The notes: a model not told the origin generated them from the sequence alone. A DNA stretch of 64,000 bases from Clostridium sp. CCUG 7971 (GCF_017590215.1 NZ_JAFFPK010000042.1:32116-96115); one strand, 5' to 3'. Positions 37,639-47,493 are shown, counted from the stretch's first letter. Translations and numbers: made by a program.

Positions 37639-38754
37639 TTATGCTTCTTTTATTAACTCAGTTACCATTACAGCAGAGTTTATTAAATCATCTATTGCTA
37701 TATACTCTTCTAAAGTATGAGCATTTTTCATACCTATTCCTAAGTTAATAGCTTTTATTCCGTTTTTATTTAATATATTAGTGTCACTTCCTCCACCTGT
37801 AGAAGCAGTTTTTCCTTCTATATTCATGTTAGAGAAAGCTTTTTTTGCAAGTTCTACTATCTCATCATTTTCATCTATATTAAATGGCGCATATGCTCTT
37901 GTTGTTTGTATTTCTATTTTTGCACCAAATTCTTTAGCAGCTTTTTTAAATGTTTCTATCATATGATTTGTTTGTGCATCTAATTTTTCTTCACTTAAAC
38001 TTCTAGCTTCTGCAACTATCTCTAACTCTGGCATAACTATATTTGTAGCTATACCACCTTTAACTATACCTATATTAGCAGTAGTTTCTTCGTCTATTCT
38101 TAATAAATTCATATTTTCTATAGCTCTTGAAGCTACCATTATAGCACTTACTCCGTTTTCTGGTTGAAGTCCTGCATGAGCTGGTTTTCCTGTTATCTTA
38201 ACTTTTATAGCATCCTGTGCAGGTGCTGTTATTATTATTTCTCCTGGAGATCCGCCACTATCTAAAACAAATGCTAAGTCTGCATTAACTTTAGAGTAGT
38301 CTAAATATTTAGCTCCATTTAATCCGCCTTCTTCCCATATAGAGAATACTACTTGTATGTCTGAATGGTCTATATTATTTTCTTTTATAACTCTTAAACC
38401 TTCTAATATAGCTGCTATACCAGCTTTATCATCAGAACCTAATACTGTAGTTCCATCACTTTTAATTATTCCAGCTGCCTCATCTATTATAGGCTTTATT
38501 CCTTCTCCTGGACTAACTGTGTCCATATGAGAGCTGAATAATAAAGTTCTTCCTTCTTTATTCCCCTTTAATGTAGCTATTACATTTCCTGTTTCGCCGC
38601 CTGCTTTTACACCAGCATCATCTATTATAACATCACAGCCTATTTCTTCTAGTTTTTTAACTAAAACTTTTGCTACTGCGCCTTCTTTTGAAGATGGGCT
38701 ATCTATTTGTACTAACTCTAGAAATTCATCTATAACTCTTTGTTTATTTATCAT
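37639..38754 (-). CDS. M20 family peptidase, PepT-like
   Basis: A 371-aa dinuclear zinc peptidase. Metal site motifs: FSSHMDTVSPG (His and Asp near 75), VLGSDDKAGIAAILE near 105 (bridging Asp), SIWEEGGLNG near 142 (general-base Glu), and GGGSDTNILNKNG near 320. The 370-aa length and STGGGSDTN fit the PepT2-like branch that trims tri- or dipeptides, rather than carboxypeptidase G. Start at the ATG at 38754, eight bases after GGGAGG; an earlier ATG five codons up lies in the ribosome site. Cytoplasmic. Confidence 0.88.
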   Translation of the reverse strand: MINKQRVIDEFLELVQIDSPSSKEGAVAKVLVKKLEEIGCDVIIDDAGVKAGGETGNVIATLKGNKEGRTLLFSSHMDTVSPGEGIKPIIDEAAGIIKSDGTTVLGSDDKAGIAAILEGLRVIKENNIDHSDIQVVFSIWEEGGLNGAKYLDYSKVNADLAFVLDSGGSPGEIIITAPAQDAIKVKITGKPAHAGLQPENGVSAIMVASRAIENMNLLRIDEETTANIGIVKGGIATNIVMPELEIVAEARSLSEEKLDAQTNHMIETFKKAAKEFGAKIEIQTTRAYAPFNIDENDEIVELAKKAFSNMNIEGKTASTGGGSDTNILNKNGIKAINLGIGMKNAHTLEEYIAIDDLINSAVMVTELIKEA

Positions 38755-38837
38755 GACATTTCCTCCCAAAATTTAGTATATATCTATATATTTTAGAGTA
38801 ATATCTCAATATTATCAATAGATATAAAATTTAATTT

Positions 38838-40043
38838 TTACTTTACTATCCTTCTACTTCTAGAATCAATAAAACATAGCCAATATCCTAGATTATCGTT
38901 TCTAGTATCACAAGGTTGGTAAGTGTTAAACCCTGTACGTCCTTTGTCTGGTTGTTCGTGTTTATTTCCTGGAACTGCATAAACATAATTTTTTCTCTTA
39001 TTATATTCATCATATTGAACACCAAATAAGTAATGTCTATATTTATAAGAATTCATTACTGTATCACTATACATTGTATAATTTAAAGTATTTACATATC
39101 CTAAATTTGGCATTGTATATCCACATAATGTAACTGGATTTACCTCTATTTTCCACCATCTAGTATCTTCTATATAATCAGACACAAAAGGCTTAACTTC
39201 TCTAAATAATTTTAATCCTTTCTTAATTTGTCTTGGCATTAATAATGCACCAGCTGACTTAGATTCATATTTAGGTGTTTGTTGATATGCCTCATATGAA
39301 TTATCATGATTTTTTTTAGAATTAACTTTATCATTTTTATTTTTGCTACTTATTTTACCCTTTTTCTGCTCATAAGGAAGATTTGCGCTAGTCTCTGTAC
39401 TATTTTCTACAATATACTCTACCTCGTCTTCTACTTCATCCTCTATTTCATATTCTTCTTCATCAACCTCTTCAAATCCCTCTACTTCTTCATAGTTATT
39501 TTCTATATCTTCTTGATATCTACTAAGCTGTGCTTCTTCTTCTTCATCTATTTCTATATACTCTATTTCTTCATATTCGTCAAAATCTTCGCCGTCTTCA
39601 ACTTCTATATATTCAATTTCTTCATACTCTTCAAAGTCTTCTTCTTCGTCAATACTGTCGTCCCCTGTAAATAATATTTCTTCATAGTTTTCAATTTTAT
39701 TTCCTTTAAATCCTATAAGAGGAACAGTTTTTTCATATAACATTGCTATTCCTTTTATTTCTGCATCACTATTTTCTAGGTTTAATATAAACTCACCTTT
39801 TCCTTGTTCACTTACTACTATGTTTCCTAAATCTACAGTATCATAATCACTTTGTATCGCAACTACTCTATATCCCTCTTTAACGTACTTAAGGTTCTCG
39901 ACATATAGTGCCACTACAGACTTTTCATCATTTATCTCTACTTTTGCAAAAGCTTTTGGTAGAATACGCTCTTTATATCTAAAGTTCATATCTTTAGCTT
40001 CAAGAATTATATAATCTCTTTTAAATTTTCTTTTAGAAGCCAC
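38838..40043 (-). CDS. Acidic-repeat protein of unknown function
   Basis: I do not recognise this 401-aa protein. An N-terminal beta-rich part (1-130) is followed by a very acidic low-complexity segment (about 130-215) in which EYEEIEYIE occurs twice, a basic Lys/Asn/Ser linker (about 222-260), and a conserved-looking C-terminal domain (about 270-401) rich in Tyr, Asn and Trp (RWWKIEVNP, CGYTMPNLGYVN, LGYWLCFID). The start is GTG at 40043 after AAGGGGGG. No signal peptide or membrane helix. A spore-coat or morphogenetic role is possible given the composition and genome context, but this is a guess. Confidence 0.75.
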   Translation of the reverse strand: MASKRKFKRDYIILEAKDMNFRYKERILPKAFAKVEINDEKSVVALYVENLKYVKEGYRVVAIQSDYDTVDLGNIVVSEQGKGEFILNLENSDAEIKGIAMLYEKTVPLIGFKGNKIENYEEILFTGDDSIDEEEDFEEYEEIEYIEVEDGEDFDEYEEIEYIEIDEEEEAQLSRYQEDIENNYEEVEGFEEVDEEEYEIEDEVEDEVEYIVENSTETSANLPYEQKKGKISSKNKNDKVNSKKNHDNSYEAYQQTPKYESKSAGALLMPRQIKKGLKLFREVKPFVSDYIEDTRWWKIEVNPVTLCGYTMPNLGYVNTLNYTMYSDTVMNSYKYRHYLFGVQYDEYNKRKNYVYAVPGNKHEQPDKGRTGFNTYQPCDTRNDNLGYWLCFIDSRSRRIVK

Positions 40044-40097
40044 TCTAATCCCCCCCTTAACATAATTTCTCTAAATAGTATATGATTAATGGGTATA

Positions 40098-40127
40098 AAA
40101 AAGTACCTTCTATTTTGAAGGTACCTT
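40098..40127 (-). terminator. Terminator overlapping the rsmA stop
   Basis: GGTACCTTC and GAAGGTAC arms around TCAAAATAG on the minus strand, followed by TTTTTT; the rsmA stop TAG is in the loop. Confidence 0.7.
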
Positions 40128-40979
40128 TGAGTTTACGATATTTGAAAGAGTAGCAAATTCTTCTATACTTAGAGTTTCTCCTCTTCTTTTTTCATCTATA
40201 TTAGCTTCTGCTAAAACTTCTCTTATTTCATCTTTGCTTAAAAACCCTAATCCACTTAGTGAGTTAAGTAATGTTTTTCTTCTTTGACCGAAAGATGCTT
40301 TTACAGTTTTAAAGAATATTTCTTCATTATCTACAGGATATTTTCTTTCTGGTCTGACATGAAGTCCTATAACTGTTGAATCTACATTTGGTTGTGGTAT
40401 AAACATATGTCTTGGAGCTTTTGCAACTATTTCTGTTTCACAATAATACTGAACTGCTACTGATAAAGCTCCATAATCCTTAGTTCCTGGACCTGCATTC
40501 ATTCTATCTGCTACTTCCTTTTGAACCATAACTACTATATCTGTAACTGGTATGTCTTCTTCTAAAAACTTCATAACTATTGGTGTAGTTATATAGTAAG
40601 GAAGGTTAGCTACTAATTTAACTGGACCTCCATTTAGCTTTTCCTTTACTAACTCTTGTACATCAACCTTTAATATATCTTGGTTTACTACCTCTACATT
40701 TTCAAGGTCTGATAATGTTTCACTAAGAATTGGTATTAAAGATTTGTCTATTTCTATAGCTACTACCTTATCAGCCACTTTACCCATTTCACGAGTAAGC
40801 GTACCAATTCCTGGACCTACTTCTATTATGTTATCTCCCTTAGAAAGTCTTGCTCCATCTAAAATTCTATCTATAACATTATCATCTATTAAAAAATTTT
40901 GGCCTAATGATTTAGAGAACTTAAATCCGTGTTTTTGAACTACATCTTTGGTAGCTCTATGTGATGAAAGTCTATCCAT
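40110..40979 (-). CDS. rsmA: 16S rRNA dimethyladenosine transferase
   Basis: A 289-aa KsgA/Dim1 family methyltransferase that dimethylates A1518 and A1519 of 16S rRNA. Motifs: SKSLGQNFLIDDNV near 23-36, IIEVGPGIGTLTREM near 56, VNQDILKVD near 100, and the catalytic VANLPYYITTPIV near 122. AAGGAG lies seven bases upstream. It follows rnmV by 33 bp, the conserved rnmV-ksgA pair in Firmicutes. Confidence 0.97.
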   Translation of the reverse strand: MDRLSSHRATKDVVQKHGFKFSKSLGQNFLIDDNVIDRILDGARLSKGDNIIEVGPGIGTLTREMGKVADKVVAIEIDKSLIPILSETLSDLENVEVVNQDILKVDVQELVKEKLNGGPVKLVANLPYYITTPIVMKFLEEDIPVTDIVVMVQKEVADRMNAGPGTKDYGALSVAVQYYCETEIVAKAPRHMFIPQPNVDSTVIGLHVRPERKYPVDNEEIFFKTVKASFGQRRKTLLNSLSGLGFLSKDEIREVLAEANIDEKRRGETLSIEEFATLSNIVNSKVPSK

Positions 40980-41012
40980 TCTTTTTCTCCTTTGTTCTAT
41001 TTATTTTTTATC

Positions 41013-41543
41013 TTATAAAGTCTCTAGAGCTTTTTCAAATTCTTCTCTACTTACTCCATAGTTATTTAATCTATTTAAAAATTGCTTAGCATTTCCGTAT
41101 CCTATACCAAGTATTTTTCCAAGCTCATCACGTCTATGTGATGCATCTTCATTTCCGATAAGCCCATTTCTTATTAAATCCACTTGAGAAAACTCATCTC
41201 TTTTATCCGTACTTTCTGTTCTTACTTTTTCAAGTGCAGCTATTATACTTTTAGGAGTGGCATTTTCAATACCTATATCCCCATCTTTTTTAGCTTCTTC
41301 TCTTGGTAAAAATGCATGTTTGCATCCTGGTACTTCTGCTGCTATTTTTTTTCTTATTTTTTCTCCTGCAAAATCTGGATCTGTAAATATTATTACTCCG
41401 CATCTTTCTTGTGCTGCTTTTATACGTTCCATAACTCCTTTAGGAAATCCAAATCCGCCAGTAGTTATAAGTTCTGCCTTAACTGCTCTTTTTACTGCTG
41501 TAACGTCGTCTCTTCCTTCTACTACTATAATTTCTTTTATCAT
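41013..41543 (-). CDS. rnmV: Ribonuclease M5
   Basis: A 176-aa Toprim-domain nuclease that matures 5S rRNA. The Toprim motifs are IVVEGRDDVTAV at 6-17 (catalytic Glu) and IFTDPDFAGEKIRK near 52 (DPD acidic pair), with FLPREEAK and GDIGIENA between domains. A C-terminal region (IGYGNAKQFLNRLNNYG) fits the family. AAAGGTG precedes the ATG. Upstream neighbour of rsmA in the same transcript. Confidence 0.95.
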   Translation of the reverse strand: MIKEIIVVEGRDDVTAVKRAVKAELITTGGFGFPKGVMERIKAAQERCGVIIFTDPDFAGEKIRKKIAAEVPGCKHAFLPREEAKKDGDIGIENATPKSIIAALEKVRTESTDKRDEFSQVDLIRNGLIGNEDASHRRDELGKILGIGYGNAKQFLNRLNNYGVSREEFEKALETL

Positions 41544-41806
41544 TATAAAATCACCTTTTTACTTATTTTAGAAACTCATATCCTTATATTTTAAGGTTTT
41601 TATAAAATTTTAGCAATAATTATATTATTGCCATTTATACTTACATTTGTAACATACTTTTTAAAATAATAAAATAAGGCCAGATATAACCTCACCTTTA
41701 TCAACCTTAAAATCCTAGGTTTAATATTAGCTTAAATCATATTTGACCTTTTTTTACATTATAAAATTAGATTATTTTTAATATATATCGAATATAACTT
41801 AAATTT

Positions 41807-43507
41807 TTATTTAAAGTTATATTTAGTGACAATAGAGTCTCTTCCTGTTGATTTATCATTGAAGTACTCATTTAAACATATACCTAAAAATCCACCAGCA
41901 ACATTATAAACGTCTTTAAATCCTAATTGTTGTAATGCTAATGATGCATTATAACTTCTTTGAGCACTCTTACAATGTATATATAAAGCTCTATCTCTAG
42001 GTATTTCATCTATTCTATCTCTTAACTGGCTAAGAGGTATATTTATAGCACCTTTTACATTTCCTTGTTCATATTCATTTTCTTCTCTAACATCTATTAT
42101 ACATTCACCTTGTTCCACTAAACCTCTAACTTGAGTAACATATACTTGCTTAAACTTACCATCTAATAAGTTAGAACCAACATATGCTGCGTGATTAACT
42201 ACATCTTTAGCTGTTCCAAAAGGAGGTGCATAGCATAGTTCTAAATCTGTTAAATCATCTAAAGTTCCACCGAACTTTATTACTGTAGCAATTACATCTA
42301 TTCTCTTATCAGCTGTTCCTTTGCCTATAGCTTGTGCTCCTAATATTCTTCCTGTTGGAACTTCATATATTAATTTAAAGTGCATAGGAGAAGCATCTGG
42401 CATTAATCCTACTCTATCAGGAGGTATAACTCTTACAACTTCATATTTTATATTTAAATCCAAATCTTTTATTAATCTTTCATTTAAACCTGTAGAAGCT
42501 GCATTATAATCAAATACCTTTATAACTGATGAACCTATAAATCCAGTGTTTTTTATAGACATTCCATTTATATGATTCGCTACTGCTCTTGCTTGTTTTT
42601 GAGCAGGTCCTGCTAAAGCAAGTCTAGTTGCAGAATTAGTTAATGCATGATGAACTTCTATAGCATCTCCTACAGCATATATATCACTATCATTTGTCAT
42701 ATAATTTTGATCTACCTTAATAGCTCCAGTATCACCAAGCTCTATTCCAGCTTCTACTGCTAATTTGGTTTCAGGTGCAACACCTATAGCCATAACTACT
42801 ACATCTGATTCTATTCTTTTCCCCGAATCTAGTACTATAGTATCTTTTTCAAAAGAATTAACTCTATCCCCTAATACTAAATTAACACCATTGTCATCTA
42901 GTACTTTATGTAAAATTTGAGCCATATCATAGTCAAATGGTTTCATTACTTGATTACCAGCTTCTATTAATGTTACATTATATCCTGCTTCTTTTAGGTT
43001 TTCAGCAACTTCTACACCTATAAATCCTCCGCCTATTACAGATACATTTTTACTTTTTATATCTTTTACAAAATAATTTAATTTTGCTATATCTACTACA
43101 TTTCTTACTGTAAATAAATTAACTTTATCAATTCCTTTTATCGGAGGAACTATAGCCTTAGCACCTGGAGATAATATTAGCTTATCATAAGTTTCAGTAT
43201 ATTCTTTTTCTGTTATTACATCTACTACCTTAACTGATTTATTTTCTCTATCTATAGAAACAACCTCATTATGAACCCTTGCATCTATTCTGTATTGTTT
43301 AAAGAACTTTTCTGGGTGCATAAGTACTAAATCTTCATGACTTTCTACCGTTCCACTTAAATGGTATGGTAAGCAACAGTTAGAAAATGAAACGTGCGGT
43401 CCTTTTTCAAACATAATTATTTTATCATTTTCCCCTAATCTTCTTAATCTGGCTGCAGCTGATGCTCCACCTGCAACTCCCCCTACTATTAATATCTTTT
43501 TGCTCAC
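41807..43507 (-). CDS. CoA-disulfide reductase / FAD-NAD oxidoreductase with rhodanese domain
   Basis: A 566-aa flavoprotein. N-terminal FAD site KILIVGGVAGGASAAARLRR at 4-23, redox Cys in FSNCCLPYHLSG near residue 43 (two adjacent Cys), NAD site VSVIGGGFIGVEVAE near 157, second FAD motif DIYAVGDAIEV near 275. Residues about 460-550 form a rhodanese domain with active Cys in YIHCKSAQRSYNA. This architecture is known for CoA-disulfide/polysulfide reductases (CoADR-RHD) and related NADH oxidases, acting in thiol and sulfane-sulfur balance. The start is GTG at 43507 after GGGAGA. Stands alone. Confidence 0.88.
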   Translation of the reverse strand: MSKKILIVGGVAGGASAAARLRRLGENDKIIMFEKGPHVSFSNCCLPYHLSGTVESHEDLVLMHPEKFFKQYRIDARVHNEVVSIDRENKSVKVVDVITEKEYTETYDKLILSPGAKAIVPPIKGIDKVNLFTVRNVVDIAKLNYFVKDIKSKNVSVIGGGFIGVEVAENLKEAGYNVTLIEAGNQVMKPFDYDMAQILHKVLDDNGVNLVLGDRVNSFEKDTIVLDSGKRIESDVVVMAIGVAPETKLAVEAGIELGDTGAIKVDQNYMTNDSDIYAVGDAIEVHHALTNSATRLALAGPAQKQARAVANHINGMSIKNTGFIGSSVIKVFDYNAASTGLNERLIKDLDLNIKYEVVRVIPPDRVGLMPDASPMHFKLIYEVPTGRILGAQAIGKGTADKRIDVIATVIKFGGTLDDLTDLELCYAPPFGTAKDVVNHAAYVGSNLLDGKFKQVYVTQVRGLVEQGECIIDVREENEYEQGNVKGAINIPLSQLRDRIDEIPRDRALYIHCKSAQRSYNASLALQQLGFKDVYNVAGGFLGICLNEYFNDKSTGRDSIVTKYNFK

Positions 43508-43625
43508 AGTAACATCTCCCTTAATACTAGTATTTTAATAATTTTATTTTACTATATATATAATTCGCTATGTAATAAGGATTGGTTATATCTAGATAGA
43601 GATTACTTATACCTTAAAATCTTGC

Positions 43626-44032
43626 TTATAATTTTTTTAGGTCTATCGTTTCTCTTTTCTCACTTATTTCACGTAAAAAAACTTCTTGAATCTCTCTTAA
43701 AGTGTAGTCATACATGTCCAAAATCTCAACAAAGCTATTACTCTTTGAATCAACTGTACCAACCACCCTTAAAATGCTAGTTGAATCTAATGCAAAAGTA
43801 TCAGTTCCATATTCTTTTAACTTATTATATATCTCTCTCTTTGAACCGCATACAAAATAGGCATAGTCATACTTAATACTTGCTCTATTAAAAGCACATA
43901 ATATAATCTCCTTCCATTATCTATTAAAAAGTTAGGTATTTGAATTTTATATCTATATAAATCATCTTCTAAAAAACATTGAACTGCTTCTTTCCAATAC
44001 TTTATATAATGGTAATCTATATTTTTATGCAA
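43626..44032 (-). pseudogene. Remnant of a plasmid/ICE-type replication (primase-like) protein
   Basis: The frame from 44032 includes PNFLIDNGRRLYYVLLIE, like the 'P..liDSGRGLyl.wlie' motif of primase/Rep proteins of mobile elements, and runs to VQRE. The other frame continues as IYNKLKEYG, LDSTSILRVVGTVDSKSN and FVEILDMYDYTLREIQE, a typical continuation of that family. The shift can be explained by one extra AG unit in an (AG)n tract near 43850. No intact N-terminus is present. It appears to be the decayed remains of a replication protein from an integrated plasmid or conjugative element. Recognised by pattern only. Confidence 0.5.
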
Positions 44033-44063
44033 ATCTTTTATAATTATAAATTAAATAAAGAAT

Positions 44064-44118
44064 AAAAAAGAACTGCCACATGGCAATTCAAAATTAATTC
44101 ATGCGACAGCCTCTTTTG
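44064..44118. mobile_element. Possible IS end plus hairpin
   Basis: Read on the minus strand: AAAAGAGGCTGTCGCAT, which resembles terminal repeats of IS1182-type elements (GAGGCTGTCGCA), then a hairpin GAATTGCCA/TGGCAGTTC and TTTTTT. No matching partner end and no transposase ORF were found, so this would be a relic. The stretch 43508-44474 has no intact gene. Confidence 0.3.
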
Positions 44119-44413
44119 TTTATTAAAAGTATAAAAAAGAATCTATCGTATTAAATTGATACATTCAAAGCTAATTTTATATAAAATTGAAAATAAAAAA
44201 ATCTATGTGAATTAGTTATACCAATGGATGTAAATTTAAGTTCTCGATTTTGAACGTATCTTATTGCCCTACTAATTAGAGTTATATTCCAGTTGGATTA
44301 CTAGATTATCAAACACCAAATGAAGTTATCAAAAAAATAACTGGATTCAAAGTTTTGCTTCCAGTTGCTTAGTGATTCACATGTAATTTGTCTGATTGAA
44401 ATTTTATATTAAT

Positions 44414-44442
44414 TTGACTAGCATATCAAAGTAAAATATAAT
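44414..44442 (+). promoter_or_regulatory. Sigma-A promoter of the LysR gene
   Basis: TTGACT (44414-44419), 17-bp spacer, TATAAT (44437-44442), about 30 bp before the start codon at 44475. Confidence 0.75.
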
Positions 44443-44474
44443 ATTTTTATTATAATATTGTAGGATGTGATTAC

Positions 44475-45368
44475 ATGAATCTTGACCACTTACGTTCATT
44501 TTATATGACTGCTAAGTATAAAAGTATCTCCAAATCAGCTAAAGAACTACATTTAACTCAACCTGGCTTAAGTATGCAAATACAAAATCTAGAAAATGAA
44601 ATAGGTGTAAACTTATTAGAAAGAAGCTATAGAGGGGTAGAACTTACTGAAGAAGGGAAAATAGTTTTTGATTACGCTGATAAAATGTTATCTTTAGAAG
44701 ATAATTTACAGATTCATCTTAAAAATTTACAAGGTAAGAGACAACCTCTATTAATAGGTTCTTGTAAAAGCATTGGCGAATATGCACTACCTTGCAGTAT
44801 ATATACATTTAAACAAATCTATGAAGACATAGAAATATCTCTTGAATTAAATAATTCTGATACAGTAATAAATGAATTAAAAGAAAAACATATAAATATT
44901 GGAATAATACAAGAATCTAATATTGATAATGAGATTATTTCAATACCTATACTATCTGACAGATTGGTTTTAGTAGGTGGATATGATCAAGACATAGATA
45001 AAGTTACACTAGATGAACTATTAAGTTTACAACTTATTTTAAGAGAAGAAGGTTCTGCAACTAGAAATATTTTAAAAAATCATTTTAAAAATAGTAATTT
45101 AGATTTTGAAAATTTAAATGTTATTTATTCTCTTAATTCTCAAGAAGCTATTAAAAATTCTATTTCTCTACAAAAATGTTTTTCATTTTTGCCTGAAGTC
45201 TCTATAAGACAAGAACTTAGATCTTCTAATTTAAAAAAGATTGATGTAAGTGGATTTAATATAGAATTTAATTATTATATTGCTTATCGAAAGAACTATA
45301 CATTGACTAAATATGAAAAAATATTTATAGATTTTTTATCATCTCCAAAGAGATGTTTTTGCTATTAA
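44475..45368 (+). CDS. LysR family transcriptional regulator
   Basis: A 297-aa LTTR. The N-terminal winged helix-turn-helix is clear: MNLDHLRSFYMTAKYKSISK at 1-20, LHLTQPGLSMQIQNLENEIG near 25-44, LERSYRGVELTEEGK near 48. The C-terminal effector domain (about 88-290) has the usual periplasmic-binding fold, with IGSCKSIGEYALP in the first strand, close to CysL/CbbR-type regulators. AGGATG precedes the ATG. It faces no divergent partner gene directly (the patch upstream is decayed), so its target is unknown; an old partner may have been lost. Confidence 0.92.
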   Translation: MNLDHLRSFYMTAKYKSISKSAKELHLTQPGLSMQIQNLENEIGVNLLERSYRGVELTEEGKIVFDYADKMLSLEDNLQIHLKNLQGKRQPLLIGSCKSIGEYALPCSIYTFKQIYEDIEISLELNNSDTVINELKEKHINIGIIQESNIDNEIISIPILSDRLVLVGGYDQDIDKVTLDELLSLQLILREEGSATRNILKNHFKNSNLDFENLNVIYSLNSQEAIKNSISLQKCFSFLPEVSIRQELRSSNLKKIDVSGFNIEFNYYIAYRKNYTLTKYEKIFIDFLSSPKRCFCY

Positions 45369-45385
45369 ATTAATATAAATTTTAT

Positions 45386-45425
45386 AAGGGTATATTTGAA
45401 TATAAAAGTTTTCAAATATACCCTT
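45386..45425. terminator. Bidirectional terminator between lysR and the sigma-54 activator
   Basis: AAGGGTATATTTGAA and TTCAAATATACCCTT arms (15 bp, perfect), 10-nt loop, between convergent genes. Confidence 0.8.
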
Positions 45426-45429
45426 AATT

Positions 45430-47493
45430 TTATAAGTTTTCTACTAATTTTATACCTTCCATAAGCATCTTAGTTCCGCCTCTGCCTTTAGAAATTGATA
45501 TTAAATTAATACTTTCTAGTTTTGTAAGTATTGTTCTAACTTCTTGTTCTGAGAGATTAATTCCATGTTTTTTTGATTTATCAGATATAGCTTTACGCCC
45601 TATCGATAGACTATTTTTATGAGCTTCACTTATTAATTTTAATACAAATAAGTACTCTTCTATTCGGTTTCCAGAAATTCTTTTTAATTGTTCTAATTCA
45701 GATACAATTTTTATATTTTCTACATTATTATCCGATTTTCGTCTCTCTTTAAATGAAACTGGCAAATCTTCTTTTTTTATTAGTTCATCTCCTATATAGC
45801 AAAAATATTCTACATAATTTCTAAGTTCTCTTATATTTCCTTCCCAATTGTGATTTTTAAACATTATCATAACTTCTTTTGAAAGTTTAAAATTACCACC
45901 AAACTCATTCATAGCCTTATCAATTAATAAGAATATATCTTCTCCTCTATCTCTAAGGGGAGGTAGTTCTATGGGTAGTGTACATAGCCTATAATATAAA
46001 TCTTTTCTAAATTTACCTTTATCAACTAAATCAGAAATTTTTTCATTTGTTGCTGCAATTATTCTTACATCTACATTTATTAGTTTATCCCCACCTAATC
46101 TCATTACTTCTTTTTCTTGAAGAACTCTAAGTAACTTTATCTGAAGCATAGGGCTCATAGCTTCTATCTCATCTAAAAATAATGTACCCTTATGTGCAAA
46201 TTCAAACAGCCCTAGCTTTCCACCTTTTTTAGCTCCTGTAAAAGCTCCATCATTATATCCAAATAATTCACTTTCAAGTAAATTATCAGGTATAGCTCCA
46301 CAGTTTATCGCTAAAAAGGGATACTCACTTCTTTTAGACTCATTATGTATTGCATTGGCAAAAAGTTCTTTACCTGTCCCACTTTCACCAGTTATTACTA
46401 TTGATGCATTTGATGTTGCCATTTTTTTAGCTAGATTTTTAGTTTTTTCAATAATTGCAGATTTACCTAAAATATCATTAAAAGTATATTTTGCATAATG
46501 ACCTTTATTAGATAATTGAGCTCTCATTTTAAGCTGTTTATTTTCTTCTTCCATAAATTTTTGTAAAATAACAAAGGCTCCCATATATTTATCCATTCTT
46601 ATAACAGGCCTCACGGATATAACTATATCAACATTATTTATTTTTATTAGTTTATGGTTTATTTCTTTCATATTTATTTTAAAATCTTCAAATGGTATCT
46701 CTTTTAAGCATTCCTTAGCATTTTGACCTATTATATCTTTGCATTCAAGACCAATTATTGATCTCGCTTTTTTGTTATAGGCATAAATGTTATTGTTCTC
46801 ATCAACTCCGATTACACCCAGTTCTAGAATTTCTAGAAGAATAGAGAAGTTACTTTCAAGATATATAGATTTATTAAACAAATGATCTATACTATAATTT
46901 GACCTAGGTAAACTTTGAAAATATTTCTTGAAATTTTCCATCTCTAAATAGTTCTCTAAATTTAACTTAAGTGCAATTTCAACTATTGTATTTATAGATA
47001 AAACTCTATCACCTATATCAATTATTTCTTTATTAAAATTATTAGTATATCTAGTTTCCCCTGGTGTTATAACTATATCATAGTTAGGCAAATAATCATC
47101 ACTTGAATCATATGGAATAAATTTAATTTGATTTATACCCAGATCCGTTAAATGAGCAATAGTTTCTATAGACATTCGTGGCGTTATATTTACAACTAAT
47201 GCCTTTGTACCATCTGGAACTGATTTTAGTTTTTCTAGGCTTTCTTTAGCTATAGTTCTTTCTATTATAACCGTATCATTTTGTTTAGATAATTTAGACT
47301 TGGCTATAACATCTCCTCCAAAAGAACAAGTAGTAACTACGTATAAATCATGGTTTCCCTTATTAAATCTTTGTTTTTCTCCTACCCACATAGTATCTAA
47401 CGCTATTGCATCTCCAAACAAATTAGATAAAATTTTTTCATAAAATAAAGCTGCCTCTTTATCATAAGTTACTATACATACTTTTTTCTTCAT
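45430..47493 (-). CDS. Sigma-54-dependent transcriptional activator with PAS and winged-helix C-terminus
   Basis: A 687-aa enhancer-binding protein. Residues about 1-195 form an unfamiliar sensor resembling PrpR-type N-domains; about 205-315 is a PAS domain (LELGVIGVDENNNIYAYN); about 340-580 is the AAA+ core with Walker A GESGTGKELFANAI, the sigma-54 contact loop GAFTGA, Walker B GTLFLDEIEAM and the R-finger region FRKDLYYRL. The C-terminus (about 610-687) is not the usual Fis helix-turn-helix; it looks like a winged helix (LSEQEVRTILTKLESINLI). Its likely target is the sigma-54 promoter before the lyase-AbgT-M24 operon just upstream. Confidence 0.9.
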   Translation of the reverse strand: MKKKVCIVTYDKEAALFYEKILSNLFGDAIALDTMWVGEKQRFNKGNHDLYVVTTCSFGGDVIAKSKLSKQNDTVIIERTIAKESLEKLKSVPDGTKALVVNITPRMSIETIAHLTDLGINQIKFIPYDSSDDYLPNYDIVITPGETRYTNNFNKEIIDIGDRVLSINTIVEIALKLNLENYLEMENFKKYFQSLPRSNYSIDHLFNKSIYLESNFSILLEILELGVIGVDENNNIYAYNKKARSIIGLECKDIIGQNAKECLKEIPFEDFKINMKEINHKLIKINNVDIVISVRPVIRMDKYMGAFVILQKFMEEENKQLKMRAQLSNKGHYAKYTFNDILGKSAIIEKTKNLAKKMATSNASIVITGESGTGKELFANAIHNESKRSEYPFLAINCGAIPDNLLESELFGYNDGAFTGAKKGGKLGLFEFAHKGTLFLDEIEAMSPMLQIKLLRVLQEKEVMRLGGDKLINVDVRIIAATNEKISDLVDKGKFRKDLYYRLCTLPIELPPLRDRGEDIFLLIDKAMNEFGGNFKLSKEVMIMFKNHNWEGNIRELRNYVEYFCYIGDELIKKEDLPVSFKERRKSDNNVENIKIVSELEQLKRISGNRIEEYLFVLKLISEAHKNSLSIGRKAISDKSKKHGINLSEQEVRTILTKLESINLISISKGRGGTKMLMEGIKLVENL

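Noticed and set aside
39306..39674. 122-aa plus-strand frame, Phe/Ile rich
   Set aside because: Antisense to the acidic Glu/Asp stretch; the composition is a mirror of GAA/GAT codons.
41257..41594. Plus-strand Cys/Phe-rich frames opposite rnmV
   Set aside because: Shadow frames of a conserved gene without start signals.
44286..44372. Transposase C-terminal fragment as a feature of its own
   Set aside because: Only a short LDYQTPNEV-like string supports it; too little for a separate call, so it is mentioned only with the decayed patch.
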